In this document: positions 39,001 to 51,490 of the stretch, in pieces
Numbering within the stretch: the first letter of the stretch is position 1
Layout of the letters: the number at the start of each line of letters is the position of its first letter
DNA from: Adiantum capillus-veneris
Taxonomy: Eukaryota; Streptophyta; Polypodiopsida; Polypodiales; Pteridaceae
DNA: 64,000 bases
Assembly: GCA_014529385.2 (NCBI GenBank)
Contig: CM043959.1
Coordinates: 52,955,253-53,019,252 of the forward strand
Direction: 5' to 3'
Translations under genes and position numbers: made by a program
The notes under the pieces: model-generated
What the model was told of the DNA's origin: nothing
Databases searched by the model: none
The model's input: only the letters and a program-made list of their open reading frames with translations

Positions 39001-41226
39001 CTTGCTTCATGTAAAATTGTGAAAACACTTTGTTTTGCACAAAAGCAATAGTTTCCCATCAAAGATGTAAACATGGAAAAATAAGAAGAACGTAAAATTG
39101 GCTAACCTGTTCGTTGCTGTAACCAGTTGGCCCGAGATTCCGTGGAAGAAAACTCGCTTAAAAATTTCTCATAGCCATATCTATTGGACGAGTGGAGGCT
39201 GTCAGGTGCTTACTAAATCACCCCACAGGCATTAAGGATCACAATTTGATCTATTTCCATTATAATTTCAAGGAAAGAATTCTGCAATCTACCACACGGT
39301 CACGAAAAAATTCAACTTTTCAAGTTGATTCTCATCATTCTGTACATGGTTAACTATGTTGGTTACCATTACCTGCTAGTTGAGCGGTTTCTACAAAGGG
39401 TCTTACCAAGGGGTTTGACTACATAGATTCTACCCAACAGGTTTGGGTTGTCAAGGCAACACCCAGGGTTTCCAGTGCAATGTTTCTTGGTTTTTTCACA
39501 GGTGGGAGACGTGCCCCTGTGCATTTGAATACGGGTAATTGAACTTTCAGATCAATTCCCAGGGCCATGCCAAGGGCATGTTGGAACAAGTATTTTGGGC
39601 CGTAGTGTCCAATGTACATTATGCTATTATGAATCCACTTGTCGGATTCGATTTGGCACATGTTGTCACATGGGATACAACATGGTCTAGGGACTCAAGG
39701 ATTTTGGTTTAGCGAGAGTGGAGCAATGAATGAGGGTCCCTCTCACTCTTGTCGTAGAGTATTTAGAGTTACCTCCACATGCAAGTACATCTTGTACTTG
39801 AAGGATGTTCTTTTTTATACATCCTTACATGAGACATATTCCACATGTGGAGAATATGAGTCTCTGGACTGAAATTGGCGCCATTATTTCAATTATGTGT
39901 CACGACAAAGTCCAACTAGGTGCTTCTCAAATCTGTTTTCTAGACCATTTTCAGCACGACGTATCAGGAGCACTTTCGTGGCCAGAAATTGTCGGATAGT
40001 TAGAATGACTTGTCCATGTACAAGTACTGCTAAACAACATTACAGATGGTTTTTTATACATATAGCAAGGCTATAATTTGTTGACGAAAAAGTTTCATTG
40101 TTTGTACCTAGAAGTGATAATTGTTTCACCTTCTATTATGGTTCAGACGTTTCAACAAAGCTTGCAAAAGATTGCAACTGCAAGTATTTAGTTTCTTTTC
40201 ATAAAAATTTACATTCCTTTAAATGTGTGCTAGGCGCATCATCACATTTGCCATACGTATTGGCAAGAGTTACCACGGATATGCAGGTTCGGATCTGTTT
40301 TTTTCTAAATGCATGCACACTAGGTGTTATGGACCCTAGTGTTTAGCAAAGGCTGATTTGGAACGGCATGCATATTCCTCAAGTTGTTGTTTATGAAGCA
40401 TTCTGCACTCTATGTGCAGTATCTCTAGGAGATTACTTTTGGGTCTACTAATCACCAATAGAGGTCATGGCTCGGTTTGAGTGTTTGTGGATTTCTCAAG
40501 TTAACCATGATGGTTATTCTGCACATTGTTGATTCCTCAACAATGTTTCACGATATGGTGATTCCCAATTACCAGTCATTTGGAACGACTATCTGTAAAT
40601 TGTGAGGGAACACACCTCAGTACTGTCAGTTATCCAAGGGGATAGGCAGATTACAAAGTGTGAGGGAACACACCTCAGTATTGTCAGTTATCCAAGGGGA
40701 TAGGCAGATTACAAAGTGTGAGGGAACACATCTCAGTACTGTTAGTTATCCAAGGAGATAGGCAGATTACAAAGTGCAATCTGTTGGTGAAGGATATGCA
40801 AAGTGCGTACGTTAGCACCAAGCGATCTAATCAATAAGCATTTATTGCTCTACTTAGAGTTTGCTTACTATAAGTTAAAGCATGTTTGCAACTAGGTGTA
40901 GTCTCTTCATGTATAATTCAGGTTGTCAACCTTGAACACTCGTTAGGGTGGGGTTGTTTACTGATGATGACATTTGGGAACAAGTCAAGGACTTAAACTT
41001 GGCTGATGAGTTATGTCAGCAAGTTACTTTCATGGAAAGTGACAAGAGGTATATCTTTGTCTTGATAAACTCGTTTACCATGCTCATGAGCGTTCTAAGT
41101 GGAGTCTACACACTATGTTTGGATAAGAACCGGTACCATCATATGGTTACAAATGGACAACAATGTAGAAAATCAAGATATTACTCTTAGTTTCATTGAA
41201 CCTCCTATTGAACCGGGTTCTGCTCA
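36018..41226. repeat. Large imperfect inverted repeat (palindrome)
   Basis: The left arm (36,018 to about 37,950) is the reverse complement of the right arm (about 39,190 to 41,226). Examples: AAGTTTAAGTCCTTGACTTG at about 36,254 against CAAGTCAAGGACTTAAACTT at 40,980, and the CATGCCCTTGGCATGGCCCT segment near 37,560 against AGGGCCATGCCAAGGGCATG near 39,560. Each arm is about 1.9-2.0 kb with roughly 15-20% divergence by eye. About 1.2 kb of unpaired sequence lies between. No transposase is visible in either arm. Confidence 0.9.
40601..40774. repeat. 58-bp unit repeated three times in one palindrome arm
   Basis: TGTGAGGGAACACACCTCAG starts at 40,601, 40,659 and 40,717 with a constant 58-bp period. 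The left arm (36,470-36,530) has a single copy in reverse complement, so the triplication happened after the palindrome formed. Confidence 0.95.
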
Positions 41227-41363
41227 AATGAGGGGACTGGACCATGCTCATCACCACCCAGCCATGCCCTATATAGGCCCTTGGCCTTCTAAATATAGGG
41301 ACCCCCTTGACTGCATGTCCATCCTGGCCCTTGGCTGTGACTGGTCCTACCATTGTCCTAACA
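41221..41363 (-). repeat. Third LTR copy joined to the palindrome
   Basis: Positions 41,231-41,363 match the 143-bp LTRs. The first 10 bases belong to the palindrome arm instead. No polypurine tract follows it, so this is a recombination or rearrangement junction rather than a complete element end. Confidence 0.75.
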
Positions 41364-43257
41364 TTTTTGTCATGTAATGAAATAACCTGCAAGCATATTG
41401 CCAAGTCCATCCCAAGTTTGTATGTTCAAGCATAGACCGAATGTGGGGGCCTTGCTTCACATAAGTTGATCAAATGGATGAGACAAGAATGTAACTTGAG
41501 TGCTCATAGTTAACAGATGCTCTTGGTGACAGACATATGTCTGAGCAGGAAAAGTTTGACCTTGTCAAAATTCATAGGGAAACGGCCTTGCCAAATTTTG
41601 TTATTGATTGAGAATCATAACATTTTCCGATAGTGAGAAAGATACTGCTTCTTCAAAGCAACCTTTGCTTGACAAGTTGGCATTGCGAAAATTCTTGTGG
41701 TGGTAAACATTACATTCAACTCCTAGCTCTTGATGTCAATGTTTTTTCCACGATGCTTCATGTACCTATATTGCCTGCTCCCTGGCAAGGTGCAATGGCT
41801 TGGAAATGAGTATGCATCCAATGCATGGAGCCGTGCTCCCAAACATCTTGCTTTCCTCCGCCTCGAGATAGCACAACAAGGAGAGATTAAAAAATAACAA
41901 CAAACGTAAGACACAAATCTGTTTATACTTACCGCTCGGCCTTGCCGAATACCGTAACCTTACAAATCACGGGCCATGTGTGACTTGCTTTTACGTTGAA
42001 GGGTGGAATAAATCCTGGCTGTGTAGCCCAACCCGATGATGTTGGCTACAAAAGCTTTCCACCTGAGCACCTTGTACGGAGCCTTTCTCCCGTGCTTCCA
42101 TAACCAATGTACCTTGGGCATACGGAGACTGCTCCAATCTAATGAATGATGCATTGCCAACATACCCATATATGTCTCTGCGGTCAAGTTTCAAGGTCAA
42201 AATAGAATTTGAAGAAACTTGACCGCGTCGATCCACCACCTCGTCGATCAAACGCCATATTGAAAGCACATAATTTCAAAAAATCCATATCTAGTGCAAT
42301 CATGTAAACAAAGCGTACCTGGATTGCAACCGCTAATATTTCCAACCTCGTACCTGGCAATTTGATGTCTCGTTGGTTTGGAGCCTTGCTCCTCTCTTCA
42401 TGTCACCCTTGCACTTTGTGCACGCTCCAAATGCAACAAAAAGTTGAGCTACATCATCACTTGCTCGGCATGCTTGAAAAATCACTTGTGTCAGCATCAC
42501 TCGCTTGCCTAAGCCATACTACCGTGCAAATCTTACGAGGGTTCGCCGCCAACAAATCTCCATCTTTGTGATGCCGAGCCCATGCGTGAGGCATGTGCAT
42601 GCTTGAATCCATGCCGATGTAACCATGCCTTAAAATCTGGATTTTGCCGGTCTTGCCCTCGATGCTACCTTTTGCATGGATTATGACTGACCTAGCTCCA
42701 ACCCATGCATGCGTATGCCTACTCTTTTCCTCGCCCGCTGCCGTTTGCAATCGATGGTAGGGTGGGAATCATGCTTGTGAGCAATAGCCCTAAGTTTTTT
42801 TTTTGTGTAAAAAAAAAAAATCTCAGAAACATGGCTGTCATCTGCATCAGGCCACCGAGATGGCGAGGGAGCAAGAACCCGCCATGAGTTGCTTTGCACG
42901 GCCTTTCCAGAGACGGATTTTGCTGGGCTTGCCCTCGCGCTCCCATCTAGCCCCTTTGAGGCTCGTTTTGGCCATGTCGTCCATGCACGCAGTGCTCGCA
43001 AGAGCCTGTTCCCACTAGCTTTGACCCCGCCAAGGGGTTGTTCCCGTGGCCCCTCCTCCTCTCTTGAACCCCGCTTCACAAGCTCTATTTCCTGCGACTC
43101 TTCAAGCAGCCATCGAGGGGGAAGAGATCGAGATACAAGAGAGACCACCAGCCCACGCTTCCATGCTTCATGGAGAGGGAGAAAGGTCCAGAGAGCGATC
43201 AAGAGGCACAAAGAGAACAAGATTACCTTCCCCTCCTCCATGGCTGCTCTCCCTTGG
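41364..43257 (-). other. Element interior, leader-like and partly GC-rich
   Basis: This lies between the third LTR and the primer site. Minus-strand frames (42,681-43,307; 42,457-42,750; 41,991-42,269) are open but compositionally biased, with Arg/Ala/Ser/Gly-rich stretches. They show no gag signature. 42,850-43,260 is clearly GC-richer than its surroundings. A T9/A11 pair sits at 42,796-42,820. Non-coding leader or captured sequence are both possible. Confidence 0.4.
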
Positions 43258-43269
43258 GCTCTGATACCA
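43258..43269 (-). promoter_or_regulatory. Primer-binding site for initiator-Met tRNA (minus strand)
   Basis: GCTCTGATACCA on the plus strand is the exact reverse complement of TGGTATCAGAGC. It lies 1 bp from the LTR starting at 43,271. Confidence 0.9.
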
Positions 43270-43270
43270 G

Positions 43271-43413
43271 TGAAAGAGCAAGGGGACTGGAACATGCTCA
43301 TCACCACCCAACCATGCCCTATTTAGGCCCTTGGCCTTCTAAATATAGGGACCTCCTTGACTGCATGTCCGTCTTGGCCCTTGGCCGTGCCTGGTCCTAC
43401 CCTTGGCATGAAA
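43271..43413 (-). repeat. 5' LTR (143 bp)
   Basis: Right LTR of the 35,774-43,413 element; partner of 35,774-35,916. Confidence 0.85.
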
Positions 43414-44203
43414 ATTCAAGCCTCTCTTCGGTTGAAGCAAGTTGGAACAACTCTCAGCTCGTCAAAAATATGGCACCGAGGCCATTGTGGTCATTTCTAT
43501 GTGTGCCATGCCGATTTTCCTCACTGGAAAGATTGTCATTGTTATTCCCATCAAGCTTTCCTTTGCCTTTGTCTTTTTGCCAGCTCTTGCCCTTGCCTTC
43601 TGCACTCCCAAGACAACTGGAGCCACATCTTTCTTGAGGACTTCAAGTGAATTGAGGAGACTAGCTGGGTATTAGTCCATGCACTTTTCAAAGCCAAGTT
43701 GATCAAACCAATCACCTTTTCCAATGGATACCACCACAAGAACAATCCCATAGGAGCTTTACAAATATTGTCCAATAGAAGGCTCTCAACACATAGTATG
43801 TCAAAATGCTACCCTAAACAAAGTCTCCGCACATAGCATATAAAAACGCTACCCAAGCTGACTGACAGTCAACTAATCACTCACTCCTTCCTTTCAAAAT
43901 GCTTTTTTGCAAAGAGCTCCCCAACTACAGCCTTTCAAGATGTTTCCTTTTGAGTACCTCTTGTGCGACATTTCAAAATGCACCAATAAATGGAAGTGAT
44001 GTCACTAGCATCTCAAGGCATTGTGTCCAATCTCCCCTAGCCAGAGTAGAAGCATTTCAAAACGCTAGCTTTGGCACTTCTTTTGCCATGATGGATTCTC
44101 AAAATGCCAACCTTGAGACTTCAAAAAGGATGCCAATCCACAATTTCTTCTTTGTTTCCTCTTCTCTAAATGAACTTCTTCTCCCAAGATCAACAAGCCT
44201 TGG

Positions 44204-44215
44204 GCTCTGATACCA
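44204..44215 (-). promoter_or_regulatory. Second initiator-Met primer site (minus strand)
   Basis: GCTCTGATACCA directly precedes TGTCAAAGTTC, which starts another minus-strand LTR at 44,216. The leader to its left (43,414-44,203) contains many TCAAAATGC-like words and no gag. Confidence 0.85.
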
Positions 44216-44477
44216 TGTCAAAGTTCAGGATACATAAGCCTAGAGAGAGGAGAGAGAGAACTTAACCAACCAACTAAGCAATGAAATTAGATGATAATAC
44301 AATGGGGGTTGAGTGCTACTTATTATACTAGCATAGGGGTTGTAAGTACCCCCCTCAGAGAATTGTCTTCCCATAATCTTGTCAAATAAGTAAAATAAAT
44401 ACTTAAAGATTAAATAAATATTGGGATCACATTGGGCTATTCACTTGAGATGTTATGACTTTAACATAACAATCTTA
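44216..44477 (-). repeat. 5' LTR of another minus-strand element (partial context)
   Basis: It starts TGTCAAAGTTCAGGATACA next to a primer site and probably ends near AACATAACA (about 44,476). On its own strand a TATAATAAG (44,325 region) is followed by CT-rich sequence (44,240-44,262). No partner LTR is seen in the window. Confidence 0.6.
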
Positions 44478-44704
44478 CTAGAAGCTACTAGTATGTGGCC
44501 CGTGCATTGTTGCGGCTAAAAAAACATGGCCTTTAGTCTTAAAATACCATCTTTGAGGTGAAAATATCAATGCTTTTGTTGTAGATATAAGATACATATT
44601 GTTTATCACTACAATGAAGTACCATTGGCACATTAAAACTTGATAGCAATGGAAACAAACATAGATCATTGAGTTGCTTATCTTTGCAAGTGTTTTATAC
44701 ATCA

Positions 44705-44821
44705 TGTTGAATTGAAGGGTGTGTTGCAAAATTCATGGCATGTGGTGGGACTTTGGCTAGGGTGGATGGTAACTTTGAGAACCCATGGGAGATGGTGTGG
44801 TACAGAAGGAGATGAAAAATA

Positions 44822-44867
<46 letters not shown>

Positions 44868-45038
44868 AGAGAGTTGACACAAAAGTAAAAATAACTCTTT
44901 TTAATTTGATTTGTAAAGGCTTTACATATATAAGGTAAATCTTTCCATGCAAACTCACTAAAAGGGGTATTTGCATGATATAGGAGAGCATTCCATGGGT
45001 TTATACTTTGACTCAACCAAGGCTTGGAAAACCCAACA
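44705..45038 (-). repeat. 3' LTR with internal GA tract
   Basis: It starts TGTTGAATTG and ends AAACCCAACA on the plus strand. The adjacent ATACCCCCCTC (45,039-45,049) is a minus-strand polypurine tract. Inside are a TATATAAGG (44,927 region, minus-strand TATA) and a GA tract at 44,826-44,864. The layout (TATA, about 65 bp, then TC tract on the element strand) is like the LTR at 31,942-32,300. Confidence 0.65.
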
Positions 45039-45074
45039 ATACCCCCCTCAAGCCCAAACTATATTGACCACTCT

Positions 45075-45250
45075 CATGACATAAGAGTTTTAGGTTTACT
45101 CTTAATCATGAGTTTTAGGTAGACTCATAAACCGTGAGTTTTAGGTTCTCTCACAACCAAGGGTTTTGGTATACCCATAACTTGGTGCTATGATAGCTAC
45201 CAGCATATGGTGTTTTAGGTTTACTTTCTGAACCTTGGTTTTTTGGTGTA
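45075..45250. repeat. Degenerate GAGTTTTAGGT repeat
   Basis: Units of roughly 30-35 bp repeat the word (G)AGTTTTAGGTTTACTC at about 45,087, 45,110, 45,137, 45,162 and 45,212, each followed by an ACTCATAA-like word. It lies next to the polypurine tract of the minus-strand element and is probably its untranslated end. Confidence 0.7.
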
Positions 45251-45689
45251 CCCAATAATATCATGAGAAGTGGGACAATAGCAAATGTTTTTGGAAGGTC
45301 TTACCATTATGTGTGGTAATGTCTATAACCCGTACAAATTTTTGACATGGCATGAACTGACATCTGATAGGCTAAAACAAAAGAATTAACAAAAAGATAT
45401 GTAACTGTGTTGACAATATAACAGATCTCTGAGACTAAACAAAGAAAAACAATTTTGAAGTCGTATTCCACTTTTGATACTACTTTGGAAACTTTGAGCA
45501 AGAAGAAAAATCTATTCTCCAGGGAGTGTCCATATTTGTCTGTCCTACCAGAGTTCCTAGAAAAGACTAGAACAGCTCAAGACAGCACGTTCATCCATGC
45601 TGGCTAAACTACCCAGTGTTTGGCAGAGCCCAATAGTTCTCCCTCCATTGAATATATAGGCACCAATCAGAATAGCATGCATTAGGCCA

Positions 45690-46057
45690 GACCTAGCATG
45701 CAAGATGATGCTAAAGATTTGTTACATACAATTTGCCTGCATCAACACATTCAAAAACACAGAAACTACACAGATCAATTGGACTTCATTACTGGAATAC
45801 ATTCAAAGAATCCTTCTATACCGGCTACTTTGAGATGGATAACAGAATCTTCATGCCAGTCTTCAAGGCCTTACGTGCCAACTTCATTGACTACATGATA
45901 CATGAATGCGATACATCCTACACACGTATGTATCACTAGCCAGAAGAAGACTAATGGGGCCAGCTGACATTGGGGTTCAACCAATACACGTCCAAAAAAT
46001 CAAAGACCATGTCACTACCTCACTAAGCAAAGGTCTTGTCAGGGACGACAAGAATTT
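45690..46057 (+). pseudogene. Coding remnant upstream of a polypurine tract, unknown
   Basis: Frames at 45,698-45,898 and 45,733-45,939 include SFYTGYFEMDNRIFMPVFKA and NFIDYMIHECDTSYTRMYH, which read like protein. A plus-strand polypurine tract and LTR start follow directly, so it is probably the 3' coding end of a retroelement. No known domain was recognised. Confidence 0.35.
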
Positions 46058-46067
46058 GGAAGGGGGG

Positions 46068-46436
46068 TGTTGAGGCCGAGAAACAACTGCTACAAGTTTT
46101 TGATGTACACTTTGGCAGGAAGCAGTCAAGATGTTCCATCCTCACCTTGTACATCATTTTCAATCTAACATCACTTTTTGGTGCCCGACGAGCAAATTAA
46201 ATTCTCGATCCATCTTTTTGTAAAATTTACTTGTGGTGAATCCAAGGACATGAGTGAGTAAATATTGTCATTGGATTCACTACCAGCTCATACTTTTTGT
46301 AAAATCTCATAGTTTATATTCTCATCCCATCTCTAGTCTTAAATATAGGTGAAAAAGCCTTGTTTTTAGCAACACAATCATTGTAACTCACTCGAGAGCT
46401 CGTGGTGGTGAAGAACGGCCTATGCTTGCACGCTCA
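46068..46436 (+). repeat. Probable 3' LTR (plus strand)
   Basis: GGAAGGGGGG (46,058-46,067) is a polypurine tract abutting TGTTGAGGCCGAGAAAC. A TATA-like AAATATAGG lies at about 46,342. The 3' border near CACGCTCA is approximate. No 5' partner was found. Confidence 0.55.
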
Positions 46437-46521
46437 CTACGCATTGTATTGGTAAGGGTAGCTAATGAAACTTCTTGGATTGCTTCTCTACACTCTTAGC
46501 ATTGTGTTGATGGTCGTCATG

Positions 46522-46522
<1 letters not shown>

Positions 46523-46554
<32 letters not shown>
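46523..46554. repeat. (TG)n microsatellite
   Basis: TG tract of about 32 bp. Confidence 0.97.
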
Positions 46555-46555
<1 letters not shown>

Positions 46556-46729
46556 ATGCACGTGTGCGCACATAATGCAATGAGCATTTTTGGCTCTAGG
46601 TTGCTTAGTGTGTTTAATCGTTCATTACAATTTGTTAATGATTTTTTCAAGAAACTAACCATGGATAGAGGTAATTAGGCCTCAGTAGGAAACAAATGAC
46701 CCCTCATTTGTCATTTTTGTTTGAGTTTG

Positions 46730-47210
46730 TGGGTGGCAACGATCGCGGTCACTCACGCACCTGACCATAGGAGCAGTGGGATTAGATGGTAGTGTCATTT
46801 TGCCTATATTATAGAGGCCTCATATCTTAAGTTTCATGTCATTTGGGCATCATTTGACATTGCTAAGACCATTTGAGTGTTAGCTAGACCGCATGGGAGA
46901 CTTAGTCATTTTGTCTATTTCCTCATCTTGCACGCTTAGGCATTTTGGCTATTTCCTCATCTTACACGCTTGTGACACCTCTCTCCTCAATGCATTGTCA
47001 TTTTGGATTTTTCATTCGACATTTCCATGCACTAGTCAGGTGAGCTACGCCCTCCGATTGACAAATTATGTTGGGAGTTCTCGCTATGCTACTTCGTTCG
47101 ATCACGTCAATCCGCCCACACACACACACACCACTATCTAAGCATGGCTACACCTTGGGAAATGGGTGTATGGGTGATGGTTTTAGTGTGTAAAGGAACT
47201 TAGTTCAAGA
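46730..47210. other. Spacer with a short duplication
   Basis: No gene supported. The words CATTTTGxCTATTTCCTCATC and TTxCACGCTT repeat in tandem (about 46,908 and 46,942). Confidence 0.5.
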
Positions 47211-47217
47211 GTCTCAT

Positions 47218-47220
<3 letters not shown>

Positions 47221-47312
<92 letters not shown>

Positions 47313-47398
47313 CAAGAATTCAAGCTCCAGCTCATCCATAGATATTGAGGCCTCTTGTAATTTTTTCTTTGCATTTACTCTAAAAATTTCTCTTCTAA

Positions 47399-47440
<42 letters not shown>

Positions 47441-47450
47441 GGGGGGTGGG
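47221..47450. repeat. (CT)n, then (GT)n(GA)n(G)n microsatellites
   Basis: An 88-bp CT tract (47,221-47,308) is followed 90 bp later by GT (47,400-47,421), GA (47,422-47,440) and G (47,441-47,446) in direct succession. Confidence 0.97.
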
Positions 47451-47959
47451 GGGATACATACAATTAACGAATAAAAAGAGGAAAATCCCGAGTTGTAGAT
47501 TGGTTATCTAAGTTCCACTTGAGTAGAGCATCTAAGCTCAAGCCCCATTGTTGCACAGAACTTACACGTCTCTTGAGATTGTTCCTACAACATTGGAAAC
47601 TTCTCTTCTCAGTTTCTTCGTCTTCTTCTCTACATATTGATACGTTTAGAGACATGATTGAGACATGATTGAGCACATGAGCACCAGAATTAGAGGAACT
47701 ACTAAGAGATCTCATGCAATAAAGGTCTTATCAAAATTGTGAATGCATGTGTATGACCTTGTAACAACATTGACATGATGACGATATCACTCGCTTGTGG
47801 GATTGAAAGATGGATAACAATAATGGTTGAGTCAATGGGGTTGACTGGAATGAACATAGGATTTATGATTCCACCCTCTTTTGCACCATCTCTACTGAAT
47901 AAAAGTGGTGTGGGCATGTTCGCACAAAAAGGTCAAGTGTGATGGTGTCGTGAACTGGA

Positions 47960-49070
<1,111 letters not shown>

Positions 49071-49071
49071 T

Positions 49072-49076
<5 letters not shown>

Positions 49077-49112
<36 letters not shown>

Positions 49113-50405
49113 AATATATATATATCCACTAAATGAATAGGCCGACCACTTCTCCCCAACACACATCCACACACTGGATAGAGTTCCCTAGTTGCATCGA
49201 GCCATCAAAGTGAGCTAAAATAGTGTTGGGAAAATGTAGCTTCATGTGTAGCGACCAACTTGAGCAGCTTGTGCATACTATGTCTACATCTGGAAGTAGC
49301 AGCTAGAGCTTGATGCCAGCACGTGAGTTATTAATGAAAGAAGCTAGATTTGTAGTTGATAAGCAACAACTGATGTTGAAATGTCAGAATCTCAAAGGAT
49401 GACATGCTAGTGGAGTAATTTTAGTGGGGGATGACATAAGAGGTATTCAAAAAGTGAGTTGCAAACAACTTAATGTTGCACGACAAAATGAGGGCACTTG
49501 GCTTCGATCAAGCCTAAGTAGAAGTAAAATTTGACAATCTTTTCCTAACAAAAACTGGTGATGTTGTTGAAATCTTCTCAAAATGCAGCATATCGTCAGT
49601 GGTGTAGATCTCATGGAGCATGTTAAATTGGTCTAGAAGAGGGACATGCTTCTATTTTAGCTCGTGATGGGTGTCAAGGTGTATGTTTTATACAATGAAT
49701 TTGAGTCTTCCATTGTTGGTGTTTTCAAACCAGCAGGATGAGAAACCTATGGCTATTAATAATCCTAAGGGTCTACCTATATCTCAAAATGGAGAAGGTC
49801 TTGAATGAGGGTGCTTTATGTGAAGAGACACCTCTCTTTTGGATCATACGAATGATGATGAAACATGCAGTTCAAAAGCTCATTGGTTTTGCAGGAGTCA
49901 CCTCAATAGCTTTGGTGAAATGCCACCATGAATCTTTTGGCCGCTCAAAAAATCTAAAAACTACTTCAACCTTTTCAAAAATAGGGTCTCTTCAACTGTA
50001 TAGACATGCTTGAAGAGTACATGGGCCTAGCTCAATTTCCTATACGAAGTACACAAGATTGTTGTTCTTAGCATACGCCTTGCTAATATTGTCAAAAATG
50101 GCATAAATACATTGTCTTGCAAGGAAACAGATGATTTCAAATGGAGAAGCATGTTGGAGAAGCAAATGATTCAAAAAAAAAAAGCGCACATTGGGGAAGT
50201 GGAGGCATCAAGCTCAAGCTTCTACTTCCATGTGTAGCCACAATATGCAAAAGCTGCTCAATTTGGTCGCTACACACGTAGCTACATTTTCTCAACACTA
50301 TATGAGCTCACTTTGATGGCTCGATGCAAATAATGAACTCTACTTAGTGTGTGGTTGTGTGTGGGGAGAAGTGGTCGGCCTATTCATTTAGCATGAGAGC
50401 CAGTC

Positions 50406-50441
<36 letters not shown>
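49077..50441. mobile_element. Foldback-like element with about 245-bp inverted ends
   Basis: 49,077-49,320 is the reverse complement of 50,197-50,441. Shared words include AATAGGCCGACCACTTCTCC, GCATCGAGCCATCAAAGTGA and GAAAATGTAGCT. The outermost part of each arm is a CT tract (49,077-49,111) or its GA complement (50,408-50,441), so the microsatellite is part of the inverted ends. The interior (about 880 bp) has one short frame (49,738-50,013) without recognisable motif. No transposase is visible, so it would be a non-autonomous DNA element or a simple foldback. Confidence 0.8.
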
Positions 50442-50443
<2 letters not shown>

Positions 50444-50559
50444 TTGGGGGTTTCATTGTTTCATAGCTCCAATGACCAACAAAATTATCAATCTGGAGGG
50501 ATGAGCTATCGGGCTAGGGCATGGAAACACTCACACGATTAGTGAGCTAATCATGGCAA

Positions 50560-51490
50560 CATGAATGGTGACTCTATGAGGTGAGCTTCTTGGCCTATGG
50601 AGGAGCTAAGCCACAATGATGACCAATCTCCACATCTACTTCCCTTCACCTCAAATCAACCCAATCACACACACTAAAGATTGCAAGACGCACACAACAC
50701 TAATTCTATCATGCAACACACTAATCACAAGCACATACACATAGATCTATCGAGCACCACACTCCAATCAAACCTACACGCACACACAAGCAAAAGAGGG
50801 CAATGACACAAGATTAGAGAGTGATTAACCACTAATTACTTACAATCTAGCTAATCAAAGTATCATTAGCTATCACAAAAAGCATGAGAGAGGCATAGTG
50901 AAAGAGAATTAAGCCTAATTTCTTTTACACAGTGTCTTATATACCTAGGGTAAAAATATGCAATGTCCGGGCATCCAAGGCCTTTAGGGCTCCACCACTT
51001 ACTGTATCTGCAACCTAGGCACACTAACTGACCTGTTCTTTACAGCTTGGAACTCCCATTGAGCCCGTAACACATTAAAATATTACAATGGCTTGAAATA
51101 AATCGAGAATTTACAATACGTGACCATTTTGGGAAAACGTAAAAAATGTGTAACTCCAATCTTCACTGCTTCTTTCTGTTGATCTTCAATGTGCATCCAT
51201 ACGTCTTCGACCTTTAGCATCTTCTGTTAACTGAGTTCCAATTTTAGTACCCATCCTTGGGCATTCTTGAAAAGTGTCCATGGAGGATGTGAAAGGTTTT
51301 GATTGGTTGTTGATGGTCTAATTGTCTTCATTTGTCATTGAATTTGTTGATGGGGTTCAATTTGTTGCAGCATCTTCATTGGTTTGAATATGTCTGATGT
51401 GAGAGATGATGTTGCATTTGTCCGTTGTAACAACATAATGATGAGGCTACTATTTATTTATGAAAAGTATGTACAAGGGAAGTAGAATGA
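50560..51490. other. Spacer, LTR-like composition
   Basis: No gene. A minus-strand TATA-like CCTAGGTATATAAGACAC at about 50,935-50,952 is followed on that strand by CT-rich words, as in LTRs elsewhere in the window. No ends could be defined. Confidence 0.35.

Larger units (their letters stand above)
35774..43413 (-). mobile_element. LTR retroelement with 143-bp LTRs and a palindromic interior
   Basis: The LTRs at 35,774-35,916 and 43,271-43,413 are both exactly 143 bp, begin TGAAAG.GCAAGGGGACTGG and differ at few sites. The reverse-complement primer site GCTCTGATACCA (43,258-43,269) lies 1 bp from the right LTR. A polypurine tract (minus strand, CTCCAAGGGGGGAGTAA) lies against the left one, so the element is on the minus strand. 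Flanking bases ATTCG and ATTCA are a probable eroded 5-bp target duplication. The region before the PPT (FSRTKTLLQGGSN) resembles a gypsy 3' end, but no RT or integrase was found. A third LTR copy (41,221-41,363) and a 5.2-kb palindrome show later rearrangement. Confidence 0.75.

Noticed and set aside
42681-43307. 208-codon minus-strand frame
   Set aside because: It runs across an LTR and primer site and through GC-biased leader. Arg/Ala-rich without gag or any other motif. Described as element interior instead of a gene.
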